This document shows positions 10,320-21,687 of a stretch of DNA of 64,000 nucleotides, one piece after another. A program made the translations under genes and the position numbers. The notes below the pieces were generated by a model. The model did not search any database. It had not been told where the DNA came from and saw nothing but the letters and a program-made list of their open reading frames with translations. Within the stretch, counting starts at the first letter, position 1. Each line of letters opens with the position of its first letter. The DNA is taken from contig JAKCPI010009314.1 of the NCBI GenBank assembly GCA_023213315.1, positions 1 through 64,000 of the forward strand, given 5' to 3'. This stretch comes from Euborellia annulipes (taxonomy: Eukaryota > Arthropoda > Insecta > Dermaptera > Anisolabididae).

Positions 10320-11340
10320 AATAAATAGGCCTACATCCCTGGTAGGAATACACAATTGGGCCAAGCCTCGGACCAGGCTTGGACCAATCGTGCCGAGCAT
10401 TGGGCGAGGCTTGGGGCAAGCCTTGTCTAACCATTGGGCGAGGCTTGGTCCAAGCCTTGGAATGATAACAATGTACCCAGCCTTGGGAATCAAAAAAACC
10501 AAGGTTGGCCCAAGCCTCGAGAATCAAAAAACCAAGGTTGGCCCAAGCCTTGGAAAACAAAAAATGGATGGTCGATCCAAGCCTCGAGGAAAAAAGTTGT
10601 TTCTCGAGAGATTTGAACTCGAGCTTTTTGGTTTTGTTCTTCATTTGTTCACTGCCTTTACGCTCTCGTACACAGTTGTTATATTGATATGACTCTCTTT
10701 TAAGCTATTTGATTTGCCTTTTATTTTAGCTAAATAAACTTTATCAAACAATCACCAGATTTAAAATATATATTACTGTTTTTTTCAATTAATAGTACTT
10801 GATTTAATTTAATTTTTTTTTTTTTTAATTACATGATGGGTCAATTAAGCATTGGGCCAAGCCTGGTCGAGGGCACTACCCAAGGCTCGGTTTAATAATA
10901 TATTACCATTGGGCCAAGCCTCGGTCCAGGCTTGGTCCATTCGTCTTCCCAAGGCTCGGTTTAATACTATTGGGCCAAGCCTGGTCCGAGGCTTGATCCA
11001 AGGCTTGGCCCAATGGTATTAAACCGAGCCTTGGGAAGACGATTGGACCAAGCCTGGACCGAGGCTGGCCCAATGGTATTATATTATTAAACCGAGCCTT
11101 GGGAGACCATTGGGCCAAGCCTCGGACCAGGCTTAGTCCAATCGTCTTCCCAAGGCTCGGTTTAATAATATAATAACATTGGGCCAAGCCTTGGATCAAG
11201 CCTCGGACCAGGCTTGGCCCAATAGTATTAAACCGAGCCTTGGGAAGACGAATGGACCAAGCCTCGGACCAGGCTTGGCCCAATGGTCACTACTCAAGGC
11301 TCGGCAAATGACAACTGGCCCAAGGTTCGGCCAATTGTCA
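10320..11340. repeat. Array of CCAAGCCTNGG / CCNAGGCTTGG words
   Basis: Dozens of copies of a roughly 10-15-bp motif (CCAAGCCTCGG, CCAGGCTTGG, TTGGGCCAAGCC) occur in both orientations. They are interleaved with AAACCGAGCCTTGGGAAGAC blocks that recur directly and inverted at 10930, 11020, 11090, 11145 and 11230. The region is locally GC-rich and highly self-complementary. Confidence 0.85.
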
Positions 11341-11432
11341 GCATTGGCAATTCCTACCAGGGATGTAGCCCTACATATAAAAATGAAATTTCCAGTATCG
11401 CATAACCTAGTACTTAATTGTGACAATTTTGC

Positions 11433-11475
11433 TTGCCCTGAGGATGAGTGCGACTAGCACTCGAAACGTCGGCGA
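11433..11475 (+). ncRNA. Hammerhead-like ribozyme (right arm), complete stem II
   Basis: Stem I TTGCC (11433-11437), core CTGAGGA (11438-11444), one unpaired T, stem II GAGTGC (11446-11451) / GCACTC (11457-11462) as a perfect 6-bp helix with loop GACTA, GAAAC (11463-11467), GTC (11468-11470), and stem I GGCGA (11471-11475, one G-U pair). Among the copies here this one has the best overall fold. Confidence 0.72.
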
Positions 11476-11556
11476 CGAAATATAAAGCTTTTTATTTATC
11501 CTGGCTGCTGTTCCCTGGAAGGCTCCCGTTCCTTTCTTCCAATTGAATATCTACAA

Positions 11557-11699
11557 CCATTCAACTCAAGAAATTCTGAAATTATTTATTTTGTTGTACA
11601 TTTTGTTGCGGTGTAATAGACCGAAACGCCCAAGGGGCACTTAGGGCGAAATGTGTGTGTGTGTGTGTACATTTTGCTAATTTCTTTAAAGAATACAAA
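11557..11699. other. Short spacer with (TG)n
   Basis: Contains a GAAACGCCC / GGGCGAAAT short inverted pair at 11624-11650 and a (TG)8 tract at 11652-11667. Confidence 0.5.
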
Positions 11700-11903
11700 A
11701 TAAAAATTTTTTTTTATTATTAAGGGGGGTAAAAATGAGAGATGCAGCTAAGGCTATTTCTTTATTCGATTAATTCACACAGCTGACGTTTCGGTTTCGG
11801 TTCAAACAGGGTTCAAACACGGAACCGAAACGTCAATCGAATAAAGAAATAACCTTAGCTGCATCTCTCATTTTTACCCTCTTATTAATAAAAATTTTTT
11901 TCA
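11700..11903. mobile_element. Palindromic MITE, about 200 bp
   Basis: The left arm GGTAAAAATGAGAGATGCAG (with a TTATTAA lead) is mirrored at 11855-11890. The centre carries CTGACGTTTCGG / CCGAAACGTCA, so it resembles the fold-backs with ribozyme cores, but no CTGANGA strand is left. Confidence 0.75.
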
Positions 11904-12479
11904 AACAATTTCTGAAGATGATGAATGTCTGAGCTTTCCTCAAAACTCACCTTCAATTATTTATTAAAAAACAAAATAAAATTTTTCCAATTCAAAATAA
12001 CTTTCAGTTTACAAACTCTTGTACCAATTTCAATAAATATTTAAAAAAATGTGATTTTTTAAAATATTTTGAATATATAGCCTCGGGTGGGTGGCCCTGA
12101 AAAATAAGCATGTGAAACGACCCCTAATCGCCAATATAATTTAAACAACAAATAAATATATATAGATCTATATTTTTTAAAATAAAATAGTGGAATGTTA
12201 CTGATCATGAAGAAATATGAACAGTTACATTTACTCTATTTTCTTAAAATAATTTCCCCTTCTTTAAGTTTTATTAACAATTATAAATATTGAGCAAAAT
12301 GCCCCCCCCCCCCAATTGAATATTACATATTTATGAAAACGTAGGCTCTCCAACCCCCACCATTTCTATCCCCTATTCTACCTTTAAAAAAAGAAAAAAT
12401 TAATATATCCTTAAAAATTTCATTTTTATTTATGAATCTTATTAAGTAGGCCATTAACTAAAATTTTTTTTTAAATTTT

Positions 12480-12600
12480 ATTATACCTGTGAGCCGTCGG
12501 TGGCGGTCGGCTGGAGGCCGTCGGCTTCTGGCGGCCGAAGGGCCGTCGATAGCCGCCGACCTCCTAGCCTCCACTTCGCACTCTCTCTCATGACTACATA
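12480..12600. repeat. GC-rich GTCGGCGG/CCGCCGAC patch
   Basis: Short interrupted inverted words (GTCGGTGGCGG, GGCCGTCGGC, GCCGCCGAC) make a strongly structured GC-rich island. No family recognised. Confidence 0.4.
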
Positions 12601-12799
12601 TAACTTAAAACCGTATTTTAATACTCTAATACTTAATAAAAAAAAAAGTTAAATAAAATTTTTTCTTAATTAATAGGCCTATAAATATAACTCACATTAG
12701 AGATGCGAGTCATGAGAAATCCGAAGCCATTTTGTAAAAAAATTTTAACGTGATTGTATTTAATTTAATTTATTATTGAATAAATAAAATGAGGATTTG

Positions 12800-13080
12800 T
12801 TTTGTTTGTTGATGGAATGCCACGGATATTAAATATGGAATCCGAAGGGGGCGGTTTCTTGACTCCAGCAATGGAATGGAGCTGGAGGAGGCTTCATCTC
12901 TCTCCAGGCTGCTGCTGCTGCTCTTGTTTAGTTTTCGGACATTTCCATCTTGAAGGCTGCCAGCCCGATGATGGATATTCTAATGAATTAATCATGTGAG
13001 GCCCCCCCCTCCACTCTCCGAGGGGGTTCTCTGGCACCTCTGCGTGCCAGATCTCTATCGGTGGAATTAATCGAAATTTC
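12800..13080 (+). other. GC-richer stretch, possible exon or UTR remnant
   Basis: An open frame at 12802-12999 covers a CTGCTGCTGCTG run and a patch with higher GC than its surroundings. Splice sites are not convincing and the protein is unrecognised. Listed as a compositional anomaly only. Confidence 0.2.
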
Positions 13081-13299
13081 TGAATTATTTATAATAATAA
13101 TAAAAAAAAAGCAAGTATTTAAAACTTTTATTAAAAAAAGGGTTTTTTTTTTTATTTTTTTTTTTGTGTGATTTATTGGAATTTACATTTCGATTATCCC
13201 CTTCGCTCAGGAGCCCTTGTGGCTTATGAGTATTTGGACCACGAGCTGCCCGAGAGAGACAGTCCTTCAGTTCTTTGAATGTCTGTCTCTTCCTCTTTT

Positions 13300-13921
13300 T
13301 AGGGTCCAACCGAAACAAGATTTTCAGCCGAAACCAACCCATAATAGCACTGCAACCAAAAATCGGACATTAAGACGTCGAAGGGACGATGCTGCAACTT
13401 TGGGACATCGCAGAACGTCCCTACGGCGTTGGTTGTAATGTCTGATTTTTGGTTGCAGTGCTATGTGGGAAATTCCGGCCTCAATCTTAGTTTCGACCGA
13501 AACCGTACCTGAAACCGAAACTTGTATTTCCTATCAGGGTCGTATATAGAAATTTTACGGGGAGGGGGGGGGCCTTAACTCAAAAATTTTTCTGCGGAAA
13601 ATTTTTTTTTTAAAGAAACTAAATTTTTTCTGCCCCTGCGGAACATTTTCTCTTTTCCGCCCCGCGGAACATTGCCCTTGCTCGTAAAATCATTTTACCT
13701 TTTTTTTTTAGAGAGACGTAGCCTAATTTTTCCCACCCCTCGGAACATGTCTCTTTTTCCGGAACCAAAGTTTTCCGTCCTGCGGGAAAATTTTTTCCTC
13801 AATCAATCAATTGACCTTTTTTTTGCGTTCGAGTCTCATCCTATCTTTTCAGACTCAGGTTTCGGCCGGCCGAAAGTTTCGGCTACTTTTTGGCCGAAAC
13901 CAATAATTCGGTAGATTCCTA
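13300..13921. mobile_element. CCGAAACC-rich hAT-like element, copy 2
   Basis: It has the same ends as the copy at 9485-9883 (TAGGGTCCAACCGAAAC ... TTCGGTAGATTCCTA), lies within repeat C and carries a MITE of its own. No clean 8-bp duplication is visible in the flanks. Confidence 0.65.
13347..13461. mobile_element. 115-bp MITE with GCACTGCAACC ends
   Basis: Terminal inverted repeats of about 25 bp: GCACTGCAACCAAAAATC at the left, its inverse GATTTTTGGTTGCAGTGC at the right. TA is present on both sides. The superfamily is not certain. Confidence 0.75.
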
Positions 13922-14139
13922 CAACAGATATCAGACCGTGCGATGGGCCGGCCTATCTTATTTCTCCCGGTCGCAAAAACGAATAGGTTTAGAGGGAGAG
14001 AGTTAGGTCCGCCAACCCCGCATCGCGGGGATAAGGCGAGGACAGAAGAAGAAGAAGAAGAAGACATTTCGATTATCCCCTAGTATGTGCAGGCAGCGTC
14101 TTCAATTGTTTTGCCTATTTCCCAGGCGTTAGTTTTTTT

Positions 14140-14900
14140 TATCTTAAATATTTTTGTTAAGTCGTCTTAATGTTTAATAAGTAGGCCTGTTATCGTTCTG
14201 ATCAAAACAGTGAACTTAATTATTATACACAGTAATAGTGGTCAGCCTCTTTAAAGCATAAACTGGTCTATTCTCTAAGCAAAAACGTTATTTTTCAACA
14301 TAGCTTTAATTCATTTTAACACCTCCTTGTCTTAAATATTTATTCTGTAAGCAAAAACTTTAACGCCAAAGCGTTAACATTTAGTCAATAGTGTTAAAAA
14401 TTAATGTCATGTCTAGGGAGTGCCTTTAATATTTTAACACTGTATTTAATGCATCAAAATGGCGTCCTTAACCAAAAGTAAGGTTATGATTTTGACATCA
14501 AAATATATTGTTATCAAAATCATATATATTAACGTTGGTGTTGGTTTAGAGAATAGCATTTTTTAACGCATTCTAAAGATGACTAAATTATTATTATTAT
14601 ATTGTAGGTTCATAAGATTTTTTTTTAAATTCTTCTTAATAAAAACTTTTTTTGTATTATAAATCGAGTCTATGGGAAAACTTGTATTGCGATTACCCCG
14701 CCACCTGTTGGCAATATTGGTAACTAATTTCGAAACTTTTATTCAGATTTTTACAGCTTTCTAAATCAGCATACCTTTTGTTTCAATCTTTTATCGATCT
14801 TTGTTTTTGATTAGTTAAATTTTAAATGAGAGTGTAGGCCTATACTCTGTTTATAAAAAAAAAAAATGAAATCTTAATTCACTAAATGCATTTTGAAGTT
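14140..14900. other. No recognised feature
   Basis: AT-rich sequence without gene, repeat copy or strong structure that I can support. Confidence 0.4.
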
Positions 14901-14908
14901 TACTTGTA

Positions 14909-15117
14909 CAGTGAGGGACAATATTAAGCCCCACCCATGCGTTTTCTACTTGTGATTATTTCATTGTTTTAAAAAAAATATTATATATTTTTTAATAGAA
15001 ACTTTCATGGTTCAAACCTAGAAAATTTCCAAATAGATTTTTATTTTCTTTTATAAAAACAATGAAATAATCACATGTAGAAAACGCATGGGTGGGACTT
15101 AATATTGTCCCTCACTG
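14909..15117. mobile_element. Tc1/mariner-like MITE, 209 bp
   Basis: Long terminal inverted repeats begin CAGTGAGGGACAATATTAAG and extend about 60 bp (through GCGTTTTCTAC and TGATTATTTCATTGTTTT). TA dinucleotides flank both ends, as expected for the superfamily. Confidence 0.85.
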
Positions 15118-15139
15118 TACGTATCTAGATTCAGATGAA

Positions 15140-15430
15140 ACGAATGAATTACAATAAAATTTTATTTATTTTTTTACAAATTTTTTATTTTTCATGAATT
15201 TTAACTATGACGACTGGTTTGCGCAAATTTCTCAGTTTCGGTCACCATCTATGACCATCATCAGGCCTAAAAATTAAGATAATTAATGATTAAGATGTTG
15301 CTCACAGATGGTGACCGAAACTGAGAAATTTGCGCAAGCCAGTCAGTTGTCATGGTTAAAATTCTTGAAAAATGAACAATTTAAAAAAATTAAAAAAAAA
15401 AGTTTTTCATTGTAATTCATTCATTTCATG
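15140..15430. repeat. Fold-back with degenerate hammerhead motif
   Basis: The left arm (15143-15245) is mirrored at 15304-15430. On the minus strand, CTGATGA (15258-15264), a 5-bp stem II GGTCA/TGACC and GAAAC (15235-15239) are present. The triplet after GAAAC is TGA instead of GTH and stem I does not pair, so it is probably inactive. Confidence 0.75.
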
Positions 15431-15479
15431 TGATTCTATATACAAGTAAATAAACTTCATTTAGTGAGTTATAGATTAT

Positions 15480-15735
15480 ATGGACGCTGTTACGCATTAG
15501 TGTGTCAAGCGCCAGCTACCGAGTTTTGAGAAGATTAACATTAAAGTTTTTTGTTTTGATTAGATTATATATAATTTTTTTTTGTCAAATGTGCAAGTAA
15601 CATTAAATATAAATTCTTTTTCATAAAATTTCATAAAAAATACTATTAATTATAGCATTTGAAACAAGTTTCCGTGTTTAACTCAATTTTTAATTTTTTG
15701 GGGCTTGACACACTAATGCATAACAGGGTCCAATT
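15480..15735. mobile_element. MITE with TGGACSCTGTTA ends
   Basis: Terminal inverted repeats of about 30 bp: TGGACGCTGTTACGCATTAG at the left; the right end read inverted is TGGACCCTGTTATGCATTAG. Both continue into TGTGTCAAGC. Confidence 0.75.
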
Positions 15736-16004
15736 AATCTTATACATCCTCAAAGTCAAGTGAAATTTTAATTTCTTACTTGTCATGTAAATCAAAATGT
15801 TTACTATATAGGCTAATATATAATAAAAAAAGTATTTTAATTAATTTTGGTCTTTTCACATAATAGATCTACTAAAAAAAGATCAAACAGGGAAACAAAA
15901 AATAAATAAACCTTTCAATGTTCAACCATCCGAGATGAAGCGTCTTCACATCTTAATTAAAAATGATCAAAATTAAAGATCGCCCTCAAATTTATAAATT
16001 GAAA

Positions 16005-16500
16005 TAAAAAAATCTGGTGTGACTGGCGCACAGCACACAACTTCGGTAAGAGAAAGTTGTGCACCGTGCTGGTCACACCAGATTTTTTGTGTCGAGATAT
16101 ATTTAGTTTCCCATAGCACCTTAGTTTCAAACTTGCATTTTAAATGTTGACTGCTTCAAATAAACTATGGTTATTTTTCAAAATTTTAATCTCATATTTG
16201 GACATTTTATACACAATATAGAATTGTAAATAAATACAAAATTTCATAAGAATTGGAAAAAAAAATTTTAAATGCCTAAAAAGTTCCAAAGGGGACCCCC
16301 TTTTGAATCGAAATTAACATACAAATCCCTATAGGAAATTAACATTGTTCCTATGGGCGGAAAGTGAATTTAAAACGAGTAGAAAGAGATAGACGATAAT
16401 GAGTGCAAGTGAGAGAGAGATAAGCACTTGTCTCTCTATTTAGGCAACAAAGAATGAGTGACGTCATTTATTTTTCTATGAAACAATTAAAGACAGAAAT
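16005..16500 (-). mobile_element. Element A, long-subfamily fragment
   Basis: It starts with the right-end hairpin (AATCTGGTGTGACTGGCGC...), then carries a module shared with 25530-25960 (AAAGGGGACCCCCTTTTGAA, TTTCCTATAGGGATTTG in inverse), not the usual GTTACCATGGCAACC part. The 16460-16500 end matches 33460-33500. Confidence 0.75.
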
Positions 16501-16520
16501 AAAATTTAAAAAAAAAAGTA

Positions 16521-16760
16521 GCCCTCGGGGTTTGGCGTAGAGGTTAGCGTGCTAACCTCGTATACCAAAAGTCGCGGGTTCGGACCCCAGCCAGTCCGAT
16601 GATTTTATTTAAGCCATTTGGATACCAAATGGCTTAAATAAGAATGCCTGGACCCCAAATAATATATAAGTATATATTCATAACGGTTATCGTCAAAGTC
16701 TTAAATGGCCTAAGTTGCCGAAAAGACTGTGTGAATGTGAATGAGAAAAAAGTGTGAATG
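16521..16760 (+). mobile_element. tRNA-derived SINE, subtype 2, near full length
   Basis: Head GCCCTCGGGGTTTGGCGTAG with A box (TGGCGTAGAGGTTAGCGTG) and B box (GGGTTCGGACCCC). Next comes a 14-bp hairpin TTTAAGCCATTTGG / CCAAATGGCTTAAA, then TTGCCGAAAAGACTGTG and the GTGTGAATG tail. TTTAAAAAAAAAAGTA at both sides looks like the target duplication. Confidence 0.82.
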
Positions 16761-16779
16761 TTTAAAAAAAAAAAAGTAT

Positions 16780-17480
16780 ATCTTTAAACGCCACTTCCAA
16801 ATCACTATATGTTATTTAATAAATATTTTTACTTTATTTAAATTATTTTTAAAAATATATAGCCTACATATTTATATGAATGAATGGAAATAATATAGAG
16901 ATAATAATTTTATATACTTGAAAAATACTTAAAATATCTTAAATTTAACGTGCACAATAAATTCCTCAAACAGTGGAATATACAACAACAACAACGACAA
17001 ACCATTCGGCCTCTAATCTCCAGTCCATAAAACAGAGAGACACTTTCATTTTAAAAGAAATCTCTTAAAAACTATTTTAAATATTTTTTTTTATCTTTAT
17101 CAATGAATAAACAATGAGAAATGAAATTGATAGCATCATCATAATCATCATCATTGGGTATTTATTTATTTCATTAATCTATGCTTTCATAATTTTGTTT
17201 TGAGATTATGTTTGGAAAGAGAGAGAATGTTTTTTTTTTTTTTAACTATGCAGATAAAGATGGAGGCTGCAGCTGCTGCACGCACACAAACACACATATG
17301 GGAGGGAGGAAGGGAGGGAACCTGATTTATCTTAAAACGGTACGCATAAATATTTCCATTTAAATACCGACAAATGGCCAAGGTTCTTTCTATCTCTCTC
17401 TTTCTTCTTCCCAACTAGAATTTTTTTTTTTTTTGGGGGGGGGGGGATACTGCTTGTTTTGTATTTGAACAAATTTAATA
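16780..17480. other. No gene seen; low-complexity tracts
   Basis: Contains GA/CA-rich microrepeats at 17215-17310 and a T/G homopolymer block at 17420-17448. Confidence 0.4.
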
Positions 17481-17483
17481 ATT

Positions 17484-18097
17484 AAAAATCTGGTGTGACT
17501 GTCACACAACACACAACTTTCTCTTATCGTCGAAAGTTGCGCTCTGTGCTTGTCACACCAGATTTTTCGCGTCGACATATTTTTAGTTTCCGCCGATATA
17601 TTAGAATTTAAGATGTCAAATTTATAAACATGGGAAAATATTTATATTTCGATACCATGGCAACCATTTCTCCTATCTTCCCTATGAAGTACAAGAGTAA
17701 AGTGGTCTTCATAAGATTTCAATGGCAAAATGAGAATATACATTTGAAAGAGCATCTAAAAAATAATTGATTTTTGAATTTTAATCAAAAGCGAATTTTG
17801 GCGAAATCGAAAAAAACCTGAAAAAGTACATCAGTAAAGTACTAGTACTTTTTGACCGATTTTGTTTAAAAGCTTATTTTTACGCCTTAGGGGTGTGTCT
17901 AACTTAAATACAAAATTTCAACTTCCTAGCTCAATTCCTTCATGATTTAAATTGAACACACACAGACCTTGTTGCGAAAACGACTTTTTTGGATCCAGGG
18001 GACCTCAAAACGTGTATATCCATCAAAATCTGGACATCGAATTTTTGACAATACTTTCTCTTTCTATATATCTAACATATATAGAGTTAGAGAAAGT
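17484..18097 (-). mobile_element. Element A copy
   Basis: Near full length on the minus strand: right hairpin 17487-17567, GTTACC-like CCATGGCAACC box, TACTAGTACTTT core, ATCAAAATCTGGACATCG segment, and left hairpin ending AGAGAAAGT. Confidence 0.88.
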
Positions 18098-18359
18098 AAT
18101 AATATCTTCGTTATTCAGCAAGGCCAATCAGTGCTGAACCTAGGATGGATGGTTTTGAAGAACAAAACTGAAAATGTCGCGTTGATAATTGAATATTTAA
18201 ATATGTAATTCTCAACTCTAATAGAATAATAAATAAATATTCAAAATTTTTAATCTCTCTTCAGTCAATATTGTCAGAATTGACCCGTTCCAAGGAGTAT
18301 CATAGGAATATTACTGAAATTGGCTCCCGTTTCCTTCCTCAGGAGGAGGCGTCTTAAAT

Positions 18360-18610
18360 GGACAAGGTTATGCTATGCATGAAGGAACCAAGCGCCATTA
18401 TGATCGAAATTGAGATAAGACCACCATTTTGTAGGGAAAAGAAGATCTACCTCTTTATTTAAATCACAGCATTATTACTCTATGCACCTTTTTTTGAATA
18501 AAACAAGGAAAAAAGTCATTGTCATTTGTTTTGTTTACAAGTGTGCCCTTTTTCTCAGATTTAGGCTAATGGCGCCTGGTTGGTTCCTGCATGCATAACA
18601 TCGTTCAAAT
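18360..18610. mobile_element. MITE-like inverted repeat
   Basis: TTATGCTATGCATGAAGGAA (18367 on) is mirrored near 18570-18604 (GGTTCCTGCATGCATAACAT), with GCGCCATTA / TAATGGCGC inside. Spacer about 160 bp. Confidence 0.6.
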
Positions 18611-18837
18611 AGAGTTGGATAATTTTTTTGCCATAAGTTGGATTTGGACTCGATTTGCCTTCAAATCAGGATTATATAAGCTTAACTGCTTGAAAATTTT
18701 CCTTCAAAAACGCAGACTACTGTGTTTTTGTATATCGAAGGTAAAACAAATTAGTGCGATGTGCGGTCATCACACCTAATTTTTAAAATGAAACTTTTAT
18801 TTGATCCCCTCAAATTTTTTCGCCCTTCTATCAGCAT

Positions 18838-18907
18838 GTCGCGTTACAAGCCGTGACGTCAAAGGCCGTGATCCTAAAAGCCATGACGCACAAGCCGTGA
18901 CGACAAA
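18838..18907. repeat. Short tandem AAGCCGTGACG repeat
   Basis: Four imperfect copies of a roughly 16-bp unit (ACAAGCCGTGACGTCAA, GGCCGTGATCCTAAA, GCCATGACGCAC, AAGCCGTGACGACAA). Confidence 0.6.
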
Positions 18908-18909
18908 AA

Positions 18910-19890
18910 TAGGAAAGTTGAAATTTAATATATATGACGAATGATAATGGGAGATTTAATTATTCAATTTTTAAATTGATAAAATATAATTTTTAAATAT
19001 AATTTAAAATGATTCAAATCTTCAATTACTAAATAAATATTGTTCTCAGTTTTTAACATGCGTCTATTGATTTGCCCATTTTCCAATTATTAAGTTAAGA
19101 TTAAAAACGCGATTTTAATACCCTTAATTGAATAATTTTCTGAAAATTTTCAGTTAAACGCCTACGATCCGAAAAAAAGTTTCACTTGCATCGTGGTTTC
19201 ATAAAACCACACAATGATTTTTTGTATTATTTATTTACATAAAGATTAATATTCCCTCACTCCTTATAGTAGAAAAAAAATAGGTGACATATATAATTAA
19301 ATTAAGAAAAGTAATTATTGTTTGAAATTCTGAAACATTCCTTTCTTGAAAGAAATAGAGCAATCAAGGATGCTTCTCTTCTTTTCTGCTCTCTGGTTGG
19401 CTGGATGATTCCCCTCTTCTCTATCCTCCAACAACAACAAGTCTTGTCAACGGACAAGATACACGGTTGTTGTTGTTGTTGGTCCTTATATCCTTAGGTC
19501 CTTTGTCTGTCCGTCTGTCCTTCAGGATTGACCCATCTTTTATCCCCTCCACTTGCCCAATTTGATTAGTGGGCTCATATTTTCCGAAGCCTATCATTTA
19601 CAAAAGGTAAATGACTTTGTTGTTGTTGTTGTTTATTTTTTTTTACTAACCCAAGCGTTATTACTATATTCTCATTTCTCCTTGAACATTTTTTTTTTTT
19701 AACATAACCTCAAATAAAAAATAGATTATAAACAAATTTTTTTTGTATTAATATAAAGATAATAATTTTATTTAGTAAATATATCAGAAAATCGGGAATA
19801 TTTTTTTTATTAAATGCCTGAAATGCTTAAACATAAACAATAATAAATATTATGAAAAAAGAGCCCCCCCCCTCTTCAAAATTCCGATAA
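18910..19890. other. No gene seen; (GTT)n / (AAC)n tracts
   Basis: Trinucleotide runs CAACAACAACAAG (19430) and GTTGTTGTTGTTG (19465, 19620) surround otherwise ordinary AT-rich sequence. Confidence 0.4.
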
Positions 19891-19893
19891 GAT

Positions 19894-20556
19894 CAGTGGC
19901 GTATTCAGGGGGGGCTCAGGGGGCCGGGCCCAGTGGTGTAGCGAGTATAACCGCGCCCGGGGCCAATACCTTTTAGCGCCCCCCCCATTCGAAAACCATA
20001 TAATATTATATGTAAAATATATAAAATTATTATATTACACTGGCACTAAATTTGAAATATATTTTCCAGAAATCAATTATAATAAAAATAAAAATTATCC
20101 AACAATTTTTTGTTTTTCGGGCCTTTTGGCGCCCCTTTGTGAGTAGCGCCCGGGGCATGATAACCCCCTTGCTCCCTCCTCGCTACGCCTCTGGCCGCCC
20201 CCCCCCCAAAGCCTTCACCAAAACAAAAAAAATACTAATTGTTTTCCCTAATCTAAAAAAAAACTTATAAGATAATAAAGTAAAATTTTAAATATTGTTG
20301 GAAATTATAAAAAATATTTTTTTTTTCTTTATTTTCCGGCCTTTGACCTTGGTCATTCAGTCCCACTTTTTATAATACATTTACAAAAAACAAAATACAA
20401 GAAAACTTTTATAAAAGTGAATAATAGTTCGTCTGAAAATAAAAAATATTTTATATCTTAAAAAAATTATTCATTTTTTTTTTTTTTTTTTTTTGGGGGG
20501 GGAGGGGGATTTATCTCTCGGATTACTCCGAAAAAATTCGCTAGCTACGTCCCTGT
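19894..20556. mobile_element. CAGTGGCGTA-type hAT MITE cluster (nested)
   Basis: The outer left end is CAGTGGCGTATTCAGG; a possible outer right end is CTAGCTACGTCCCTG at 20542-20556, but the flanks do not show a matching duplication, so the outer extent is tentative. It contains the better-defined element at 19931-20193. Confidence 0.45.
19931..20193. mobile_element. hAT-type MITE, 263 bp
   Basis: The ends are CAGTGGTGTAGCGAG and CTCGCTACGCCTCTG, inverted repeats of about 15 bp. The flanks GCCGGGCC and GCCGCCCC agree at 6 of 8 positions, suggesting a mutated 8-bp duplication. The interior has GCGCCCGGGGC in both orientations. Confidence 0.7.
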
Positions 20557-20559
20557 AAA

Positions 20560-21380
20560 CGAATTAAAAATATACTGTATTTAATTTATTTATTATTATT
20601 ATTTTTTTTTGGAGACTGCTCGTCGCCATTTTGCCTACGCTACCTCTCTTTTAACATTTAAAATTATTTTAATGATCAAATTTTTTTTCTATTATTAATG
20701 ATATTTATCACGTGAGGTATATATATAGCCTACGTAAATAAATTTTTTCCCTCTTTAATAATTACTTAATTTTTTTTTTATTTTAGTTAGAGAAATCAAA
20801 TTACCTTTCAAAATTTTTTTGTAGTTGATAAATTAATTATATTTTGAAGATGGTTATATACGATATCAAAACTCCCTTAATAAAAAAAAAAAAGAAAGGA
20901 TGAAACATCTGGCGATTTAAATAAAAATTAATCCGACTTTTAATTTATTAAACATCCGTTTGAAAAAAATGTTAATTTTTAAACGTGATTGGATTTTAAT
21001 TTAAAATTTATTGATGGATACATTTGAAAAATCAGTAGGCTTGACAAAAATGTTTTTTCTTTTTTTTGTCTTTTCGGCATCTTAGGACATATAGACTTGA
21101 ACGATACACATACAGTATTTAGATTCTGTATATTAAGAGGTCCAGGCACATTTATTTATTTTTTTTTAAATTTTGTTGAGATACTCGGCTTCGGACCAAA
21201 CATTCAATTTAACTGAGCATTATTATAATCAGTGTCATAGGGATCTGTAAAGATGTAACATTTAGTAGCGACAGGGTAATTATAAATACTTTGAAATACA
21301 AAATACAAATGTCTGTCGATGTATTTTGTATTTCAAATACTTAATATTTTACCCGGCCCTGTTATAATAAATGTTTCAAT
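20560..21380. other. No gene seen
   Basis: AT-rich. It includes a SINE-tail-like TTTTCGGCATCTTAGGACATATAGAC at 21072-21097 and a GTATTTTGTATTTCAAATA / TATTTGAAATACAAAATAC pairing near 21275-21340. Confidence 0.4.
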
Positions 21381-21394
21381 TTCTCACTCCAAAC

Positions 21395-21485
21395 AAATGA
21401 CTAAATCTAATATGCGATATATAATTTGCGGCCCGCGGAGTTATGATGCATTTACAAAGCGGCCCGCAAGATCATTTGTGTTGGC
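21395..21485. mobile_element. Possible hAT remnant (GCGGCCCGC words)
   Basis: Paired GCGGCCCGCGGAG and GCGGCCCGCAAGATCATTTG words resemble the ends of common animal hAT MITEs. No intact termini. Confidence 0.3.
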
Positions 21486-21687
21486 CACTAAAAATAAAAA
21501 TTAAACTCTATTGTTAGTAGGGCTAATCTTTCCCAATTTGGGAAGCCCAAATATCATAATTTCGAGTAGTTTAGGACTTTGATCTCTACCTGTTTATATT
21601 CTATCAAATAAATAACAGAAACCTGAAGCTAGGGGCTAGTGACTACTAAGTAGATTATTATTATAGCCAGCCATTCCTTCCACTATT

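Larger units (their letters stand above)
10130..11556. repeat. 1.4-kb fold-back with ribozymes and CCAAGCCT array
   Basis: The arms (about 10130-10290 and 11415-11556) are inverse copies: GGAGCCTTCCGGGAACAGC is mirrored by GCTGTTCCCTGGAAGGCTCC. Each arm holds a hammerhead-like motif. Between them is a roughly 1-kb array of short GC-rich words (10340-11340). I see no real gene: the frames that cross the array exist only because the repeat lacks stops. Confidence 0.88.
13195..14070. repeat. Dispersed repeat C, copy 1, split by a hAT-like element
   Basis: The left piece (CACGAGCTGCCCGAG ... CTTCAGTTCTTTG) and right piece (TATCAGACCGTGCGATGGG ... CCCCGCATCGCGGGGATAAG) correspond to consecutive parts of the palindromic copy at 46270-46785. 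The element at 13300-13921 separates them. Confidence 0.75.

Noticed and set aside
10903..11283. Open frame of 126 codons (largest single-frame stretches in this part)
   Set aside because: It runs through the CCAAGCCT array; the repeat lacks stop codons in several frames on both strands, so openness carries no information.
11780..11835. Palindromic CTGACGTTTCGG...CCGAAACGTCA as a ribozyme
   Set aside because: The CTGANGA strand is missing on both sides, so only the GAAACGTC half is left.
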